Part shown: in pieces, positions 34,038-43,548 of the stretch
Layout: the number at the start of each line of letters is the position of its first letter
How positions within the stretch are numbered: the stretch's first letter is position 1
Assembly: GCA_947581635.1 (NCBI GenBank)
Contig: CANPVE010000002.1
Location: 186,001 to 250,000 of the forward strand
Direction of reading: 5' to 3'
Length of the DNA stretch: 64,000 bases
DNA from: an uncultured Clostridia bacterium
Lineage (GTDB): Bacteria > Bacillota > Clostridia > Oscillospirales > Acutalibacteraceae
Notes under the pieces: model-generated
What the model was told of the DNA's origin: nothing
Seen by the model: only the letters and a program-made list of their open reading frames with translations
Databases searched by the model: none
Program-made: the position numbers and the translations under genes

Positions 34038-34725
34038 CAGACTTTGCACTATACTCACCGATACCCACGGCGTGATAAACGCGTATGCGCGCGGCGCCAG
34101 AAGCATGAAAAATAAAAATTCTACGGCGACAGCTCAATTTGTCTATGGCAATTTTGAGCTGTATCGCCGCAGGGAATATTACATTATCGACGAATCGCAG
34201 TACGAGGATTTATTTACTGGACTGCGCGACGACATAATCAGGCTTTCGGTGGCTCAGTATCTCTGCCAGCTCGCCATGGAGTTGATTCCCGACGAGCAGC
34301 CCGCGGGAGAGTACCTTAAATTAATGCGTGCGGCGCTCTATTATCTCTCGGAAAATACCCGCCCCGCGCTGCTTGTCAAGGCTGCGGCGGAAATGAGAAT
34401 TATGAGTATGTCAGGGTATATGCCCGATTTGGTTATGTGCGCTGAATGCGGCGCGTACGAGCATGACGTTATGTATTTTATTCCGCGCACGGGTCAGATA
34501 AAATGCGGCGACTGCGGCGTTGGAGAGGACGGATTTTGCTTGAAGCTTGGCAGGGGAGCGATGACCGCCATGCGCCATTCGATTTACGCCAGTCAGAAGA
34601 AACTGTTTGCGTTCAGCATAAACGAGCAGAGTCTACGGCAATTTTCCAAAGCGTCGGAGGCGTTTGTAATTGCAAAATTGGAAAAGAGCCTCACGACACT
34701 TGAATTTTTGCGTACAATGCTGTAA
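33982..34725 (+). CDS. recO: DNA repair protein RecO
   Basis: 247-residue RecO of the RecFOR pathway, which loads RecA on SSB-covered single-stranded DNA. N-terminal OB fold (VSGIVLRVRPSGDNDRLCTI, GARSMKNKN), a helical middle, and a zinc site CAECGAYE ... CGDCGVGE. I start at TTG 33982, eight bases after GGAGG; GTG 33973 lies inside the ribosome site. The start region lies inside the 3' end of the YqzL-like gene. Confidence 0.92.
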   Translation: MNLKVSGIVLRVRPSGDNDRLCTILTDTHGVINAYARGARSMKNKNSTATAQFVYGNFELYRRREYYIIDESQYEDLFTGLRDDIIRLSVAQYLCQLAMELIPDEQPAGEYLKLMRAALYYLSENTRPALLVKAAAEMRIMSMSGYMPDLVMCAECGAYEHDVMYFIPRTGQIKCGDCGVGEDGFCLKLGRGAMTAMRHSIYASQKKLFAFSINEQSLRQFSKASEAFVIAKLEKSLTTLEFLRTML

Positions 34726-35037
34726 TATAAATTTGGAAAGATTTGTATGGTGGATTGCAACGATATACCGCGCGCGGAAATACGTTAAACATCTCTTTTA
34801 TTGTCAGCAGGCGTCATGCGGGAATAATACGACTGTATCGGCAAGCGATGGATTTTTTCCTCTTGTCGAGGTACATAGTGATTTGCGGATTCAAACCCGC
34901 GTTGGCCGGGCTGATAGCGAAGAGTACCGAATTTACAGACAAAATCGACGATAAACAAGATTTTGGGACGCTCAATCATCATATCCTCAAATATTGCTGT
35001 GATCCCAAATTCAAAATAAGGAATATGATAGAAATAT
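34726..35037 (+). other. Intergenic region recO-mutS2
   Basis: 312 bases. Frames are open on both strands (for instance 34743-35045 plus, 34785-35048 minus) but none has a convincing ribosome site or a recognisable family. No promoter or terminator of note. Confidence 0.35.
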
Positions 35038-37425
35038 ATGGATAACAACAGAGATTACAGAGTGCTGGAACTCGGCAAGGTTCTTGAGATGCTTGCGGCT
35101 AAATGCTCTTGCTCAGACACAGCCGATTCAGCTCTGAGAATACAGCCGCAGTCGGATTTAAACGCTGTGCATGAAATGCTCATGCAGACATCCGATGCGC
35201 ATATGCTTGCGGGAAGATTCGGCACGCCGTCATTCGGCGGCGCTTCAAATATATCAAACCCGCTCAGACGCGCTCAGGCCGGCGCCGTGCTGTCAATGGG
35301 CGAGTTGCTGCGCATTGCGTCGGTCATGCGAACCATACGCACTCTCAGAGATTGGCGCAGTCGTTGCGAAGGCGTTTCCACGTCGTTGGACGGACTCTTT
35401 ATGACGCTGGCTTCAAACAACAGCCTTGAGGAAAAAATTACAGCCTCGATTGTCAGCCCCGACGAGATGAACGATCGCGCTTCGGCTGAACTTTTCGACA
35501 TTCGCCGCAAAATTAAGAGCGCTGAGGGCAAAGTCAGAGAGCAGCTCGAAAAGTTGATACGCTCCGCCACGTATCAGAAGTACTTGCAGGATGCGCTCGT
35601 CACAATGCGCGACGGCCGCTTCGTTGTGCCTGTCAAGGCGGAATTTCGCGGACAAGTCGCGGGTTTGGTGCATGACACCTCGTCCTCGGGCGCGACGGTG
35701 TTTATTGAACCTATGGCGGTGGTCGAAATTAACAACGACATTAAGCTGTTAAAAGGACGCGAGCAAGAGGAAATAGAGCGCATACTTACGGCTCTTTCGG
35801 GCGAGTGCGGGGATAATGCCGATATGCTGATTGGCAGCTACGGCAATATGATAGAACTCGATCTTGTATTTGCCAAAGCAAACCTTGCCTACGATATGAA
35901 AGCGTCGTTGCCCGTGGTATCCGCCGACGGCGTTATTGACATAAAGAAGGCGCGGCATCCGCTGATTGACAAGCACAAGGTTGTGCCTTCCGACATCAGA
36001 CTGGGCGGCGATTTCGACACGCTGATGATTACAGGACCAAATACGGGAGGCAAGACGGTTGTATTAAAGACGCTGGGGTTGCTCACCGCAATGACAATGT
36101 GCGGAATGATGATACCGGCGGGCGATAACAGCCGCATTTCGGTATTCGACAGGATCCTCGCGGATATCGGAGACGAGCAGTCTATTGAACAGTCGCTGTC
36201 AACTTTCTCGGCACATATGACAAACATTATCCGAATCCTTGGTGTGGCGGACGGAAGATCACTTGTACTTCTCGATGAGCTGGGCGCGGGTACCGACCCG
36301 ATTGAGGGCGCGGCGCTGGCCGAGTCCATAATTGAGCAGCTTCGCAGCAAGGGCGCGAGAATCGCCGCCACCACTCACTATGCCGAACTTAAGAGCTATG
36401 CTCTCACTACGCATGGCGTTGAAAACGCGAGCTGTGAATTCGACGTTGAGACCCTCCGTCCTACCTACAAGCTGCTGATAGGCGTTCCGGGGCGCTCGAA
36501 CGCCTTTGCAATATGCTCCCAGCTCGGTATGTCCGACGCTGTGGTAGAGCAGGCGCGTTCGTTGGTTTCGAGCGACAATACCCGCGTAGAGGACGTTGTG
36601 GCAGAGCTTGACAGGGCGCGTCAGGAAATGGAGCGCAGGCTCGCCGAAGCCGAGAGGATAAGGGCAGAGGCGGCGGCGCTTAAAGCAGAGATGAAAGAGC
36701 GGGAAGAAAAGCTCGAAAAGGCTAAACAAAACCAGATCGAGTTGGCGCGCGCCCAGGCTTCGCGGATAGTATCGCAGGCGAGGGGAGAGGCGGATTCACT
36801 CCTAAAGGAGATTGACCGTCTGCGCAAGGACTATGAATCCGCAAAAATATCCGCTCTCAACGGGGACGCAAAGGCCACACTCCGGGCCAGGCTCCGCAAA
36901 ATGGAGGCTTCGGTTGATCCTGTGGAGAACCGTTCAAACGAGGGCTATGTGCTGCCGCGCGATTTGAAGATAGGTGATACCGTCGAGGTCTTTGGATTGA
37001 ATGAGAGAGGCACGGTTATGAGCCTTCCGGATAAATCCGGAAACGTCGAGGTTCAGATGGGCATAATTAAATCCCGCGTCAAGCTGGGCGAGCTGCGTTT
37101 GGTTGAAGAAAACAAAGTGACGCTTAACGGTCAGAAACAGCGTAAGAAAAGCAATACCACCCACAGCATTGACACCAAAAAGGTGCAGACAGAGGTAGAT
37201 GTGCGTGGCTGCACCGTCGAGGAAGGAATCCTTGAGGTGGATAGAGTTATCGACCACGCCGTGGTGATGAAGCTGGGCGAGGTCAGGGTGATTCACGGCA
37301 AAGGTACGGGCGCTCTGAGGGCGGGTCTGCACCAACATTTCCGCAAGCACCCGAATGTCAAGTCCTTCCGACTGGGCGTTTACGGCGAGGGTGAGACAGG
37401 CGTTACGATACTCGAACTAAAGTAA
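35038..37425 (+). CDS. mutS2: Endonuclease MutS2
   Basis: 795-residue MutS2: core clamp domains (GRFVVPVKAEFRGQVAGLVHD), MutS ATPase with Walker A TGPNTGGKTVVLKTLG and SLVLLDELGAGTDPIEGAAL, a long charged coiled coil (~residues 520-610), a KOW-like segment (VEVFGLNERGTVMSLPDK) and a C-terminal Smr nuclease domain with VDVRGCTVEEG and IHGKGTGALR. MutS2 suppresses recombination and rescues collided ribosomes in bacteria studied. ATG 35038 with AAGGAA 12 bases upstream. The next gene follows after 14 bases. Confidence 0.95.
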   Translation: MDNNRDYRVLELGKVLEMLAAKCSCSDTADSALRIQPQSDLNAVHEMLMQTSDAHMLAGRFGTPSFGGASNISNPLRRAQAGAVLSMGELLRIASVMRTIRTLRDWRSRCEGVSTSLDGLFMTLASNNSLEEKITASIVSPDEMNDRASAELFDIRRKIKSAEGKVREQLEKLIRSATYQKYLQDALVTMRDGRFVVPVKAEFRGQVAGLVHDTSSSGATVFIEPMAVVEINNDIKLLKGREQEEIERILTALSGECGDNADMLIGSYGNMIELDLVFAKANLAYDMKASLPVVSADGVIDIKKARHPLIDKHKVVPSDIRLGGDFDTLMITGPNTGGKTVVLKTLGLLTAMTMCGMMIPAGDNSRISVFDRILADIGDEQSIEQSLSTFSAHMTNIIRILGVADGRSLVLLDELGAGTDPIEGAALAESIIEQLRSKGARIAATTHYAELKSYALTTHGVENASCEFDVETLRPTYKLLIGVPGRSNAFAICSQLGMSDAVVEQARSLVSSDNTRVEDVVAELDRARQEMERRLAEAERIRAEAAALKAEMKEREEKLEKAKQNQIELARAQASRIVSQARGEADSLLKEIDRLRKDYESAKISALNGDAKATLRARLRKMEASVDPVENRSNEGYVLPRDLKIGDTVEVFGLNERGTVMSLPDKSGNVEVQMGIIKSRVKLGELRLVEENKVTLNGQKQRKKSNTTHSIDTKKVQTEVDVRGCTVEEGILEVDRVIDHAVVMKLGEVRVIHGKGTGALRAGLHQHFRKHPNVKSFRLGVYGEGETGVTILELK

Positions 37426-37439
37426 TGGAGGGATTAAAA

Positions 37440-37946
37440 ATGTTTGACAGCGTAGATTTGCAAAATTTTTGGAACGACAACGATTATGCGCTTAAAGAAT
37501 ATGTATCGGAATACCCCACCGATGAGGTGATACGTCAAACCGAAGCCGAGCTTGGGTATAAATTGCCCGAATCCTATATTTATCTGATGAAGCTGCACAA
37601 CGGCGGTATGCCCAAAAAATTCTGTTACGATTGCGGAGGCTCTTTTCCCGCTATGATAGTGGGAATTTATGGCATAGGCCGCGATAAACTATGTTCACTG
37701 TGTGGAGAATTTGGCACTGGATTTTGGGTTGAAGAATGGGGATATCCGGATGTGGGCGTTGCGATATGCGATACGCCTTCTGCGGGACATGACATGGTTT
37801 TTCTGGATTACAGTCAATGCGGCAGGGACGGTGAGCCGCACGTCGTTTTGATAGATCAGGAGTTGGATTATAAGGTCCATTTAGCGGATAATTTCGAGGA
37901 GTTTATTTCCAATCTCCGCACGGAAGAGGAGATTGGATTGAAATGA
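37440..37946 (+). CDS. SMI1/KNR4 (SUKH) family protein
   Basis: 168 residues. TDEVIRQTEAELGYKLPESYIYLMKLHNGGMP is the SUKH core (an acidic helix, then 'LP..Y..ll...NGG'); WGYPDVGVAICDTPSAGHDMVFLDYSQCG is also family-typical, with VHLADNFEEFISNL at the end. SUKH proteins are immunity proteins to contact-dependent or polymorphic toxins, though orphan members are common. ATG 37440 follows GGAGGG and lies 14 bases behind mutS2, perhaps cotranscribed. No toxin gene is near. Confidence 0.82.
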   Translation: MFDSVDLQNFWNDNDYALKEYVSEYPTDEVIRQTEAELGYKLPESYIYLMKLHNGGMPKKFCYDCGGSFPAMIVGIYGIGRDKLCSLCGEFGTGFWVEEWGYPDVGVAICDTPSAGHDMVFLDYSQCGRDGEPHVVLIDQELDYKVHLADNFEEFISNLRTEEEIGLK

Positions 37947-37990
37947 TATAGCTCACACCCCAAAATAAATTATGCAAGGAGAAATGCAAA

Positions 37991-38953
37991 ATGGAAGATC
38001 CCAAAAATGAAGCTATTCCCATGGGTGGCACTACTGCGGACGGAGCGTCGGTCTCTGTGAGAGGTAAAGGTGAAATTTCGCCATTGCCTCAGGGAGGCGA
38101 ACCGTCAAAGAAGAAAAATCATGTAATAGTCTTCGTGATACTCGGCATAGCCGCGCTCTTAATTGCAGCGGCAGTTGCGCTGGGTGTGCTGTTTGTTTTT
38201 GCTACTACCGATACCATGCCCAAGGCTCCCCAGGTCACCGCCGATATGTCTACGGTTATCAAGGACTCGGCTCTCGAAATGATAAAAGAGAAAAAGATCA
38301 CTTTCGATTCGGACGAGATAAATCTTTTCCTCAAGACACTTGCGGAAAAGTCCGAGGATAAGCTCGAGGAAAACGGAATGAGGCTAAACGACCTGTTCGC
38401 TGTTGTGAATGACGATAAGGCTACTATTTATTGCCGTATGAATTACAAGGGCGTGACGTGGCCGATTAAGGCAACGGCGGATGTAAGCTATGACGACCCA
38501 TACATAGTCATAAATCTGCACAGCGCGAGCATAGGAAAGATAGACCTTCCCGAGAAAAAGCTGATGGAGTATTTCGTAAAGGTCGCAAATATTGAAGATA
38601 TCTCAATTCACAATAATTTCATTTACTACGACACAACCAATTTTAACGACAAAATCTCACAGGTTGCGCTCACCGAACTTGGTCTGACAATAGAGGATGT
38701 TCAGGGCGATTCTACAGACGAGGACAAGGACAGCGGATTTTCCATAAAGAAATGGTGGGATAATCTCTTTAAAGGCGTGTCTGATTCCATCAAGAATTGG
38801 GCGGCCAAGGTGGTGAGCGACTTTATCCACAATATAAAATTCCAAGACGTAAAGATTATTGATAATGAGCTCGTAATAAGAGTTACTTTTGATGAAGAAG
38901 CACCATCGGACAGTCAGGCGGTCAATGGCGATTCTCCCTCGGTTTCGGAGTGA
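37991..38953 (+). CDS. Bitopic membrane protein, YpmS/DUF2140-like (tentative)
   Basis: 320 residues: a cytoplasmic N-terminus (about 40), one membrane helix (VIVFVILGIAALLIAAAVALGV), and an extracellular domain with MIKEKKITFDSDEINLFLKTL, IYCRMNYKGVTWPIKATADV and IVINLHSASIGKIDLPEKKL. That pattern (a region choosing 'DEIN..L', then strands and 'G..plP') resembles the YpmS (DUF2140) group, of unknown function. The acidic tail ends the protein. ATG 37991 follows AAGGAGA. Gap to the SUKH gene is 44 bases; a terminator follows. Confidence 0.6.
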   Translation: MEDPKNEAIPMGGTTADGASVSVRGKGEISPLPQGGEPSKKKNHVIVFVILGIAALLIAAAVALGVLFVFATTDTMPKAPQVTADMSTVIKDSALEMIKEKKITFDSDEINLFLKTLAEKSEDKLEENGMRLNDLFAVVNDDKATIYCRMNYKGVTWPIKATADVSYDDPYIVINLHSASIGKIDLPEKKLMEYFVKVANIEDISIHNNFIYYDTTNFNDKISQVALTELGLTIEDVQGDSTDEDKDSGFSIKKWWDNLFKGVSDSIKNWAAKVVSDFIHNIKFQDVKIIDNELVIRVTFDEEAPSDSQAVNGDSPSVSE

Positions 38954-38995
38954 TTTGCAGTGACTTGTTGTATTTCACAATAAACGCGCATAAAT

Positions 38996-39053
38996 AAAAA
39001 GGCTCTGTGGCATACCGGTAAATTTATTTCCGATATGCTGCGGAGCCGTTTTG
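38996..39053 (+). terminator. Terminator of the membrane protein gene
   Basis: AAAAAGGCTC with GAGCCGTTTTG, and an inner GCATA/TATGC pairing. Confidence 0.7.
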
Positions 39054-39303
39054 TTGTAATTGGGATCATCGGCATCAATTATCCCAAACATTTTGGTTGT
39101 TCGCATAACTTGTCACATTATATTTACCGTCTGACTTGCCGACATTGCCTTTTGAGGCTGATTTTATCTTCGTGATATACGATAAGCGAACACACAGGCT
39201 TAAATTTTACTTCTTCGTAATCCGATTTAATGCACGAAAAGTATAATATTTTTAGAAGTTTTTGTTTATCGGCCTTTTGGCATAAAATAAACACAAATAA
39301 AAC

Positions 39304-39347
39304 ATTCTGCGGTACATCTGGAATTTATCGTTGATATACCGCAGAAT
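39304..39347 (-). terminator. Terminator of the DUF2238-like gene
   Basis: ATTCTGCGGTA at 39304-39314 pairs with TACCGCAGAAT at 39337-39347, right after the stop at 39353 on the minus strand; followed there by GTTTTATTTG. Confidence 0.7.
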
Positions 39348-39352
39348 ATTAA

Positions 39353-40327
39353 TTATTGTTGGAAAATATCCTCAGCTTTTTCTTTTATCTTGTTGTATGT
39401 GGGTATCAGGCTTTTAGCCAGTATGCCTTTGCCGCGCGATCTTACATAAAAGTATCCTATAACGCTGAATACTGCTGCTCCTATGAAGTTTACAAACAGA
39501 TCCTTCATGGTATCTATAAGCCCTATATCTATATATCCCCCGACGCCGAGCGGCTCACCGTTGACCGTAACTTCCGATATGTCGTCGATTATCACAGGAA
39601 CATTCTCACCGCTTTGGTTTAGCGATACCGATGATATTGCGTTGATTATAGTATCCTTTTGAGCGTCGGTTTTGAGTATCATATCACAGGCATACTCAAA
39701 GAATTCCCAAAATACGCCGATAGTCATGGAAAAGCAGAATGCCACTGTTGCCAGAAATGCAGGTGAGAGGTTGAATTTTATCTTTGGATTTTTGTTGAGT
39801 ATATCCACCATTCCAAATCCGCACGCCGCACAGAGAAATCCGTTGATGGTGTGCAGCATAGTATCCCAATATGGGTATTTGATGTAATAGCATTGAATTT
39901 CCCCCAATATTTCGGCTGAAAATATGAACAGTAGCACGATTATCTCCATTGCCGACGGAAATTCTATGCCAAAATTGGCCGTGAGAAAAGACGGCATAAG
40001 GAACAGTATCAGCGACAGTATACACAGAAACGCGTGCTCGTAATTGCCTCGCCAGCAGGATATGGCGAGTGAAATTATCACGAGTGTACGCAACACTATG
40101 TATACCGCGAACGGTCCTTTGCGCTGCCTGATCACATTCGTAAGTCCGTGCAGTCTGAGCCTGCTTTCGGCTTTAGCTTGCTTTCTGGTTTTTTTGTTTT
40201 TTCTTTTTACTGCCATTTCCTTCTTGGCTTCTTCGACGGCTTGTGTGCCTTGAGACGTTTCTACTGTTTCTATTGTTTCTACTGTTTCTGCTGTTTCTGC
40301 TGTTTCTAATGTTTCTACGGTTTTCAT
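39353..40327 (-). CDS. Polytopic membrane protein, DUF2238/YjdF-like, with ET-repeat N-terminus
   Basis: 324 residues. The first ~25 are a run of short Glu-Thr repeats (ETLETAETAETVETIETVET) encoded by a 9-base tandem repeat, then a basic stretch (KRKNKKTRKQAK). Six or so membrane helices follow. YPYWDTMLHTINGFLCAACGFG and IGVFWEFFEYACDMIL recall the 'D..LH...G' and 'WE..E' motifs of DUF2238 (YjdF) proteins, of unknown function. A last helix ends before KIKEKAEDIFQQ. ATG 40327 follows GGGAG. Monocistronic. Confidence 0.7.
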   Translation of the reverse strand: MKTVETLETAETAETVETIETVETSQGTQAVEEAKKEMAVKRKNKKTRKQAKAESRLRLHGLTNVIRQRKGPFAVYIVLRTLVIISLAISCWRGNYEHAFLCILSLILFLMPSFLTANFGIEFPSAMEIIVLLFIFSAEILGEIQCYYIKYPYWDTMLHTINGFLCAACGFGMVDILNKNPKIKFNLSPAFLATVAFCFSMTIGVFWEFFEYACDMILKTDAQKDTIINAISSVSLNQSGENVPVIIDDISEVTVNGEPLGVGGYIDIGLIDTMKDLFVNFIGAAVFSVIGYFYVRSRGKGILAKSLIPTYNKIKEKAEDIFQQ

Positions 40328-40483
40328 GCTTTCACTCCCGATTTATTGTAAAATCTACGGATGTCTCAGATTATACATCTCGAATATTAACTGAGTAATA
40401 AATCTAATTGACTGTTTTTGCGATAATTTTATTTTTATTTCCCGACAATTATTATTTGTAACAACATTGCGTCAAATTCATTG

Positions 40484-40513
40484 TTGACAACTGATATAAT
40501 AAGCTAATATAAT
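40484..40513 (+). promoter_or_regulatory. Promoter of the flippase gene
   Basis: TTGACA at 40484-40489 and TATAAT at 40508-40513, spacer 18. A start near 40520 would exclude ATG 40516 as the initiation codon. Confidence 0.6.
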
Positions 40514-40560
40514 ATATGAGTAGATCTTTTCCATTATTTAATGCAAGGGAGCTGACTTAT

Positions 40561-42111
40561 TTGAGAGCGCAAAAACTGATGAGAAACACCGTTGTTGGCG
40601 TCATAGCTCAAGCTGTCGCCTCGTTGACAGCTTTTATAACCCATATTGTGTTTGTCAATTTTATGATAGAGGAGTATTTGGGGGCAAGGGGTCTTTTTTC
40701 ATCTATACTTGAATTTTTGTCGCTTGCGGAATTGGGCATAGGCACGGTGCTCGTGTACAGTATGTATAAGCCTATTGTTGACAGCGATGAACGTAAGCTG
40801 ATAGCGTTGACTCAATTTTATCGCCGCGCCTATAATCTGATAGCGGGAATGATATTCGGCCTTGGAATATGCCTGATGCCGTTTCTCCCGTTTTTTATAG
40901 AAAACATGAATTCGGTACCTTATGCTACCCTGATATATTTTCTCTACCTGATAAGCTCGGCCTCGTCGTACTTCCTGGTGTATAAGCAATCCATACTTAA
41001 TGCGGATCAGCAGGGATATGTAATAAATCTGTACGGAATGATTTTTTCCATAATTCAATGTATCGCTCAGGTGATATTCCTTGTAACTACGCACAATTTT
41101 TTTGCTTTTCTGGTAACTCAGATAATCGTGGTTCTGATAAAGAATTTTGTGATTTCCAAAAAGGCGGAAAAGCTCTATCCGTTTCTCAAATGTAAGGAAA
41201 AGATTAAACTCAGCAAAGAGGAAAAGAGAAGCATTTACAAGAATGTGTTCGCAATGTTTAATCATCGCGTGGGCGCAACAGTGCTGTCTTCCACCGACAG
41301 CCTGCTCATCTCAAAATTTATAGGTCTGATATACTGCGGATTCTACCTCAATTTCAAGATGATAGTCAATCTTATGAATTCGTTCCTCAACCAGTTTTTT
41401 AACGCCATGCTCTCAAGTGTGGGAAATTTGACTACCAGTGAATCTAAAGAGGCGTCCTACAATACATTTAAATATCTGCACTTTCTCGGATTCTGGGTGT
41501 ACACCTTTTGCACCATAAGCTTTATCGAGCTCGCCAATCCCGTTATGCTGGCGCTGTTTGGCGACGAAAAGTATGTATTCGGCTTCAATACCGTACTGAT
41601 GATAGGTTTAAATTTCTATGTGGTGGGAATCCGCAAGGTCCCCTTGACATTCAAAGAAGCGATGGGGCTGTTGTGGTACGACAGATATAAGCCGATTATA
41701 GAGGCCATTCTCAATGTGGTTGTGTCGGTTATATGTATACAGAGAATGGGCATTGCCGGTATTTTCTTCGGCACGATATTCAGCATGGTCGCCACTTCGC
41801 TGTGGGTAGAACCTTATGTTCTGTTTAAGCATGGCTTTGAGATGTCAACCAGGCAGTTCTGGCGCAGGAATTTTGTCTACTTCTTCTTTTCGGCTTTCCT
41901 GATTGTGCTGGTGCATTTAATTGATATCAGGTTCGTTGTGGGTTTGACAGGCTGGACAGACGTATTTGCCAAGTTGGGCGTATGTCTGCTGGTGCCAAAT
42001 GCAATAATAGCATTGTGCTTTTGCTTTACCAGAGAATTCAAAGATCTGTTTAAAGCTGTGTTCTCAATTTTCCATAAAAGATTGTCGCATAATGCGGCCG
42101 GAGAGGTTTGA
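40561..42111 (+). CDS. Wzx/MATE-type polysaccharide flippase
   Basis: 516-residue protein with about 12-14 membrane helices of the MVF/Wzx superfamily. Typical: NTVVGVIAQAVASLTAFITH at the start, LGARGLFSSILEFLSLAELGIG (the 'GxxGL......l..aelGig' motif), NADQQGYV, ISKFIGLIYCGFYLNFKMIV. It should flip a lipid-linked oligosaccharide or polymer precursor across the membrane; the cargo is unknown. TTG 40561 fits AAGGGAG upstream and the promoter; ATG 40516 lies at or before the transcription start. No glycosyltransferase gene is adjacent. Confidence 0.82.
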   Translation: MRAQKLMRNTVVGVIAQAVASLTAFITHIVFVNFMIEEYLGARGLFSSILEFLSLAELGIGTVLVYSMYKPIVDSDERKLIALTQFYRRAYNLIAGMIFGLGICLMPFLPFFIENMNSVPYATLIYFLYLISSASSYFLVYKQSILNADQQGYVINLYGMIFSIIQCIAQVIFLVTTHNFFAFLVTQIIVVLIKNFVISKKAEKLYPFLKCKEKIKLSKEEKRSIYKNVFAMFNHRVGATVLSSTDSLLISKFIGLIYCGFYLNFKMIVNLMNSFLNQFFNAMLSSVGNLTTSESKEASYNTFKYLHFLGFWVYTFCTISFIELANPVMLALFGDEKYVFGFNTVLMIGLNFYVVGIRKVPLTFKEAMGLLWYDRYKPIIEAILNVVVSVICIQRMGIAGIFFGTIFSMVATSLWVEPYVLFKHGFEMSTRQFWRRNFVYFFFSAFLIVLVHLIDIRFVVGLTGWTDVFAKLGVCLLVPNAIIALCFCFTREFKDLFKAVFSIFHKRLSHNAAGEV

Positions 42112-42306
42112 TTAATTTTGATTTCTGCCTTTATTTAAAATTTAATAGTCAAAACACACAAAAACATAACGATAATCACAAAAACATACGCATAAGTTTA
42201 CAAACCATAAATAAACCGTCAATATTAATTCAAAATCATTGGGGTAGAATTAAACCGTAAAAAAACGAAACTGCATATGTATCTTTACGGAAAGGGATTA
42301 ATTGTT

Positions 42307-42624
42307 ATGAGCTACACGGAAAATAATTATTTGAATGTTAATTCTGAGCAGGTTGCTTCAAACGGCGACGTATCGGATAAATACAACAAATTTGCGCTTG
42401 GGTTTGCCGCACTTATGGGCGTTATCGGTTCAGCTGCGGTGGGAGCGAGCGGCGGCGTTGACATTGACGGCATATACGGGATGTGTTCTCTGGCATTTCC
42501 TCAGCTCACAGCGTGGCTCATTTCGTACATGATGTATCAGAATCAATCACTCAAAATATCAAATTCACAACTCAGTCAAATACCTCAGTTGTCCGAAAAA
42601 ATATATGACAGCGGCAATCTCTAA
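42307..42624 (+). CDS. Small two-helix membrane protein, unknown
   Basis: 105 residues. The N-terminal 27 are polar; KYNKFALGFAALMGVIGSAAVG and MCSLAFPQLTAWLISYMMY form two membrane segments joined by a short loop with GGVDIDGIYG; the tail is polar. I recognise no family. ATG 42307 follows AAAGGGA. It lies 55 bases ahead of the alarmone synthetase and may be cotranscribed. Confidence 0.6.
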   Translation: MSYTENNYLNVNSEQVASNGDVSDKYNKFALGFAALMGVIGSAAVGASGGVDIDGIYGMCSLAFPQLTAWLISYMMYQNQSLKISNSQLSQIPQLSEKIYDSGNL

Positions 42625-42679
42625 ATAAATCAGGGATTGTGATATGTAAATCTGGTATTTTATGGGGAGCTGTTTGAAA

Positions 42680-43438
42680 ATGGAAGAGAACAGTCAGTTG
42701 GATATATTTGGCGGAAGCGAGGTTATTCGCAACGCACTGATGGCTCAGGCAAACGAGCTTTTGGATACGCTGCTGGATTTCAAGGAGCTGATGCTGTGTT
42801 ATTCCGCCGCGATACAACAGATTCGCACTAAATTGGAAATATTGAGCACAGAGTTCGAGGTCAAGTATCAGCGAAACCCGATAAGCAATATACAGAGCCG
42901 TCTCAAGAGCCAAGTCAGCATTATGGAGAAAATGAACCGCAAGGGGCTTGACGTGACGCGCGAAAATATAGAAAAGAATATTCACGATATAGCGGGAATT
43001 CGCGTAATATGCTCCTATGTTGACGATATATACCGCATTGCCGACGCGCTGGTGGGACAGTACGATATAGAACTTATTGAAAAGAAAGACTACATAGCCA
43101 ACCCAAAACCTAACGGCTATAGGAGCCTTCATTTGATCGTGAAACTGCCTGTGTATTTTGCTGAGTCCATGAGAAATGTTACGGCGGAGATACAAATACG
43201 CACAATTGCCATGGATTTTTGGGCGAGTTTGGAGCACCAGATAAAGTACAAAAAGAAGATGAAAGACCCTGAATCAGTGGCGAAAAAGCTCAAGCAGTGT
43301 GCCGATATTATCACATACACCGACATAATGATGCAGAATATACGCAAAGAAATGGACGACGAGCGCGCCGATGATGTTGACTTGACAGAGCAGATCTATG
43401 AAAAGCTCAAACGATTTGACGTCACGTTGAGCGAATAA
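42680..43438 (+). CDS. GTP pyrophosphokinase, small alarmone synthetase (RelQ-like)
   Basis: 252-residue single-domain (p)ppGpp synthetase without the HD hydrolase or TGS parts of RelA/SpoT. Synthetase motifs: IHDIAGIRVICSYVDDIYRIA, KDYIANPKPNGYRSLHLIV, and EIQIRTIAMDFWASLEHQIK. C-terminal helices are typical of the SAS group. It makes (p)ppGpp from GTP/GDP and ATP under stress. I start at ATG 42680, ten bases after GGGGAG; TTG 42674 and ATG 42662 are possible. The gene follows the small membrane protein gene closely. Confidence 0.92.
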   Translation: MEENSQLDIFGGSEVIRNALMAQANELLDTLLDFKELMLCYSAAIQQIRTKLEILSTEFEVKYQRNPISNIQSRLKSQVSIMEKMNRKGLDVTRENIEKNIHDIAGIRVICSYVDDIYRIADALVGQYDIELIEKKDYIANPKPNGYRSLHLIVKLPVYFAESMRNVTAEIQIRTIAMDFWASLEHQIKYKKKMKDPESVAKKLKQCADIITYTDIMMQNIRKEMDDERADDVDLTEQIYEKLKRFDVTLSE

Positions 43439-43548
43439 AGCTCGGTATTACGTTAAAAACCAAAGATGGATAAGGCTTTGTTCGTGTAGAGCGGAGCTTT
43501 ATTTTTGTAATGTGCAATTTATAACATATACTGCGGGGGAATTATAAA

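Larger units (their letters stand above)
38954..39352 (+). other. Intergenic region between converging genes
   Basis: Holds terminators at 38996-39053 (plus) and 39304-39347 (minus), and a small hairpin TTGGGAT...ATCCCAA near 39059-39088. The stretch between is AT-rich and shows no gene. Confidence 0.5.

Noticed and set aside
34743..35045. 100-codon plus-strand open frame between recO and mutS2
   Set aside because: No ribosome site, unusual composition, overlaps the mutS2 start, and an equally long frame exists on the other strand.
40258..40327. Short repeats taken as an iteron-like origin
   Set aside because: The 9-base units encode the N-terminus of a membrane protein and lack any replication gene context.
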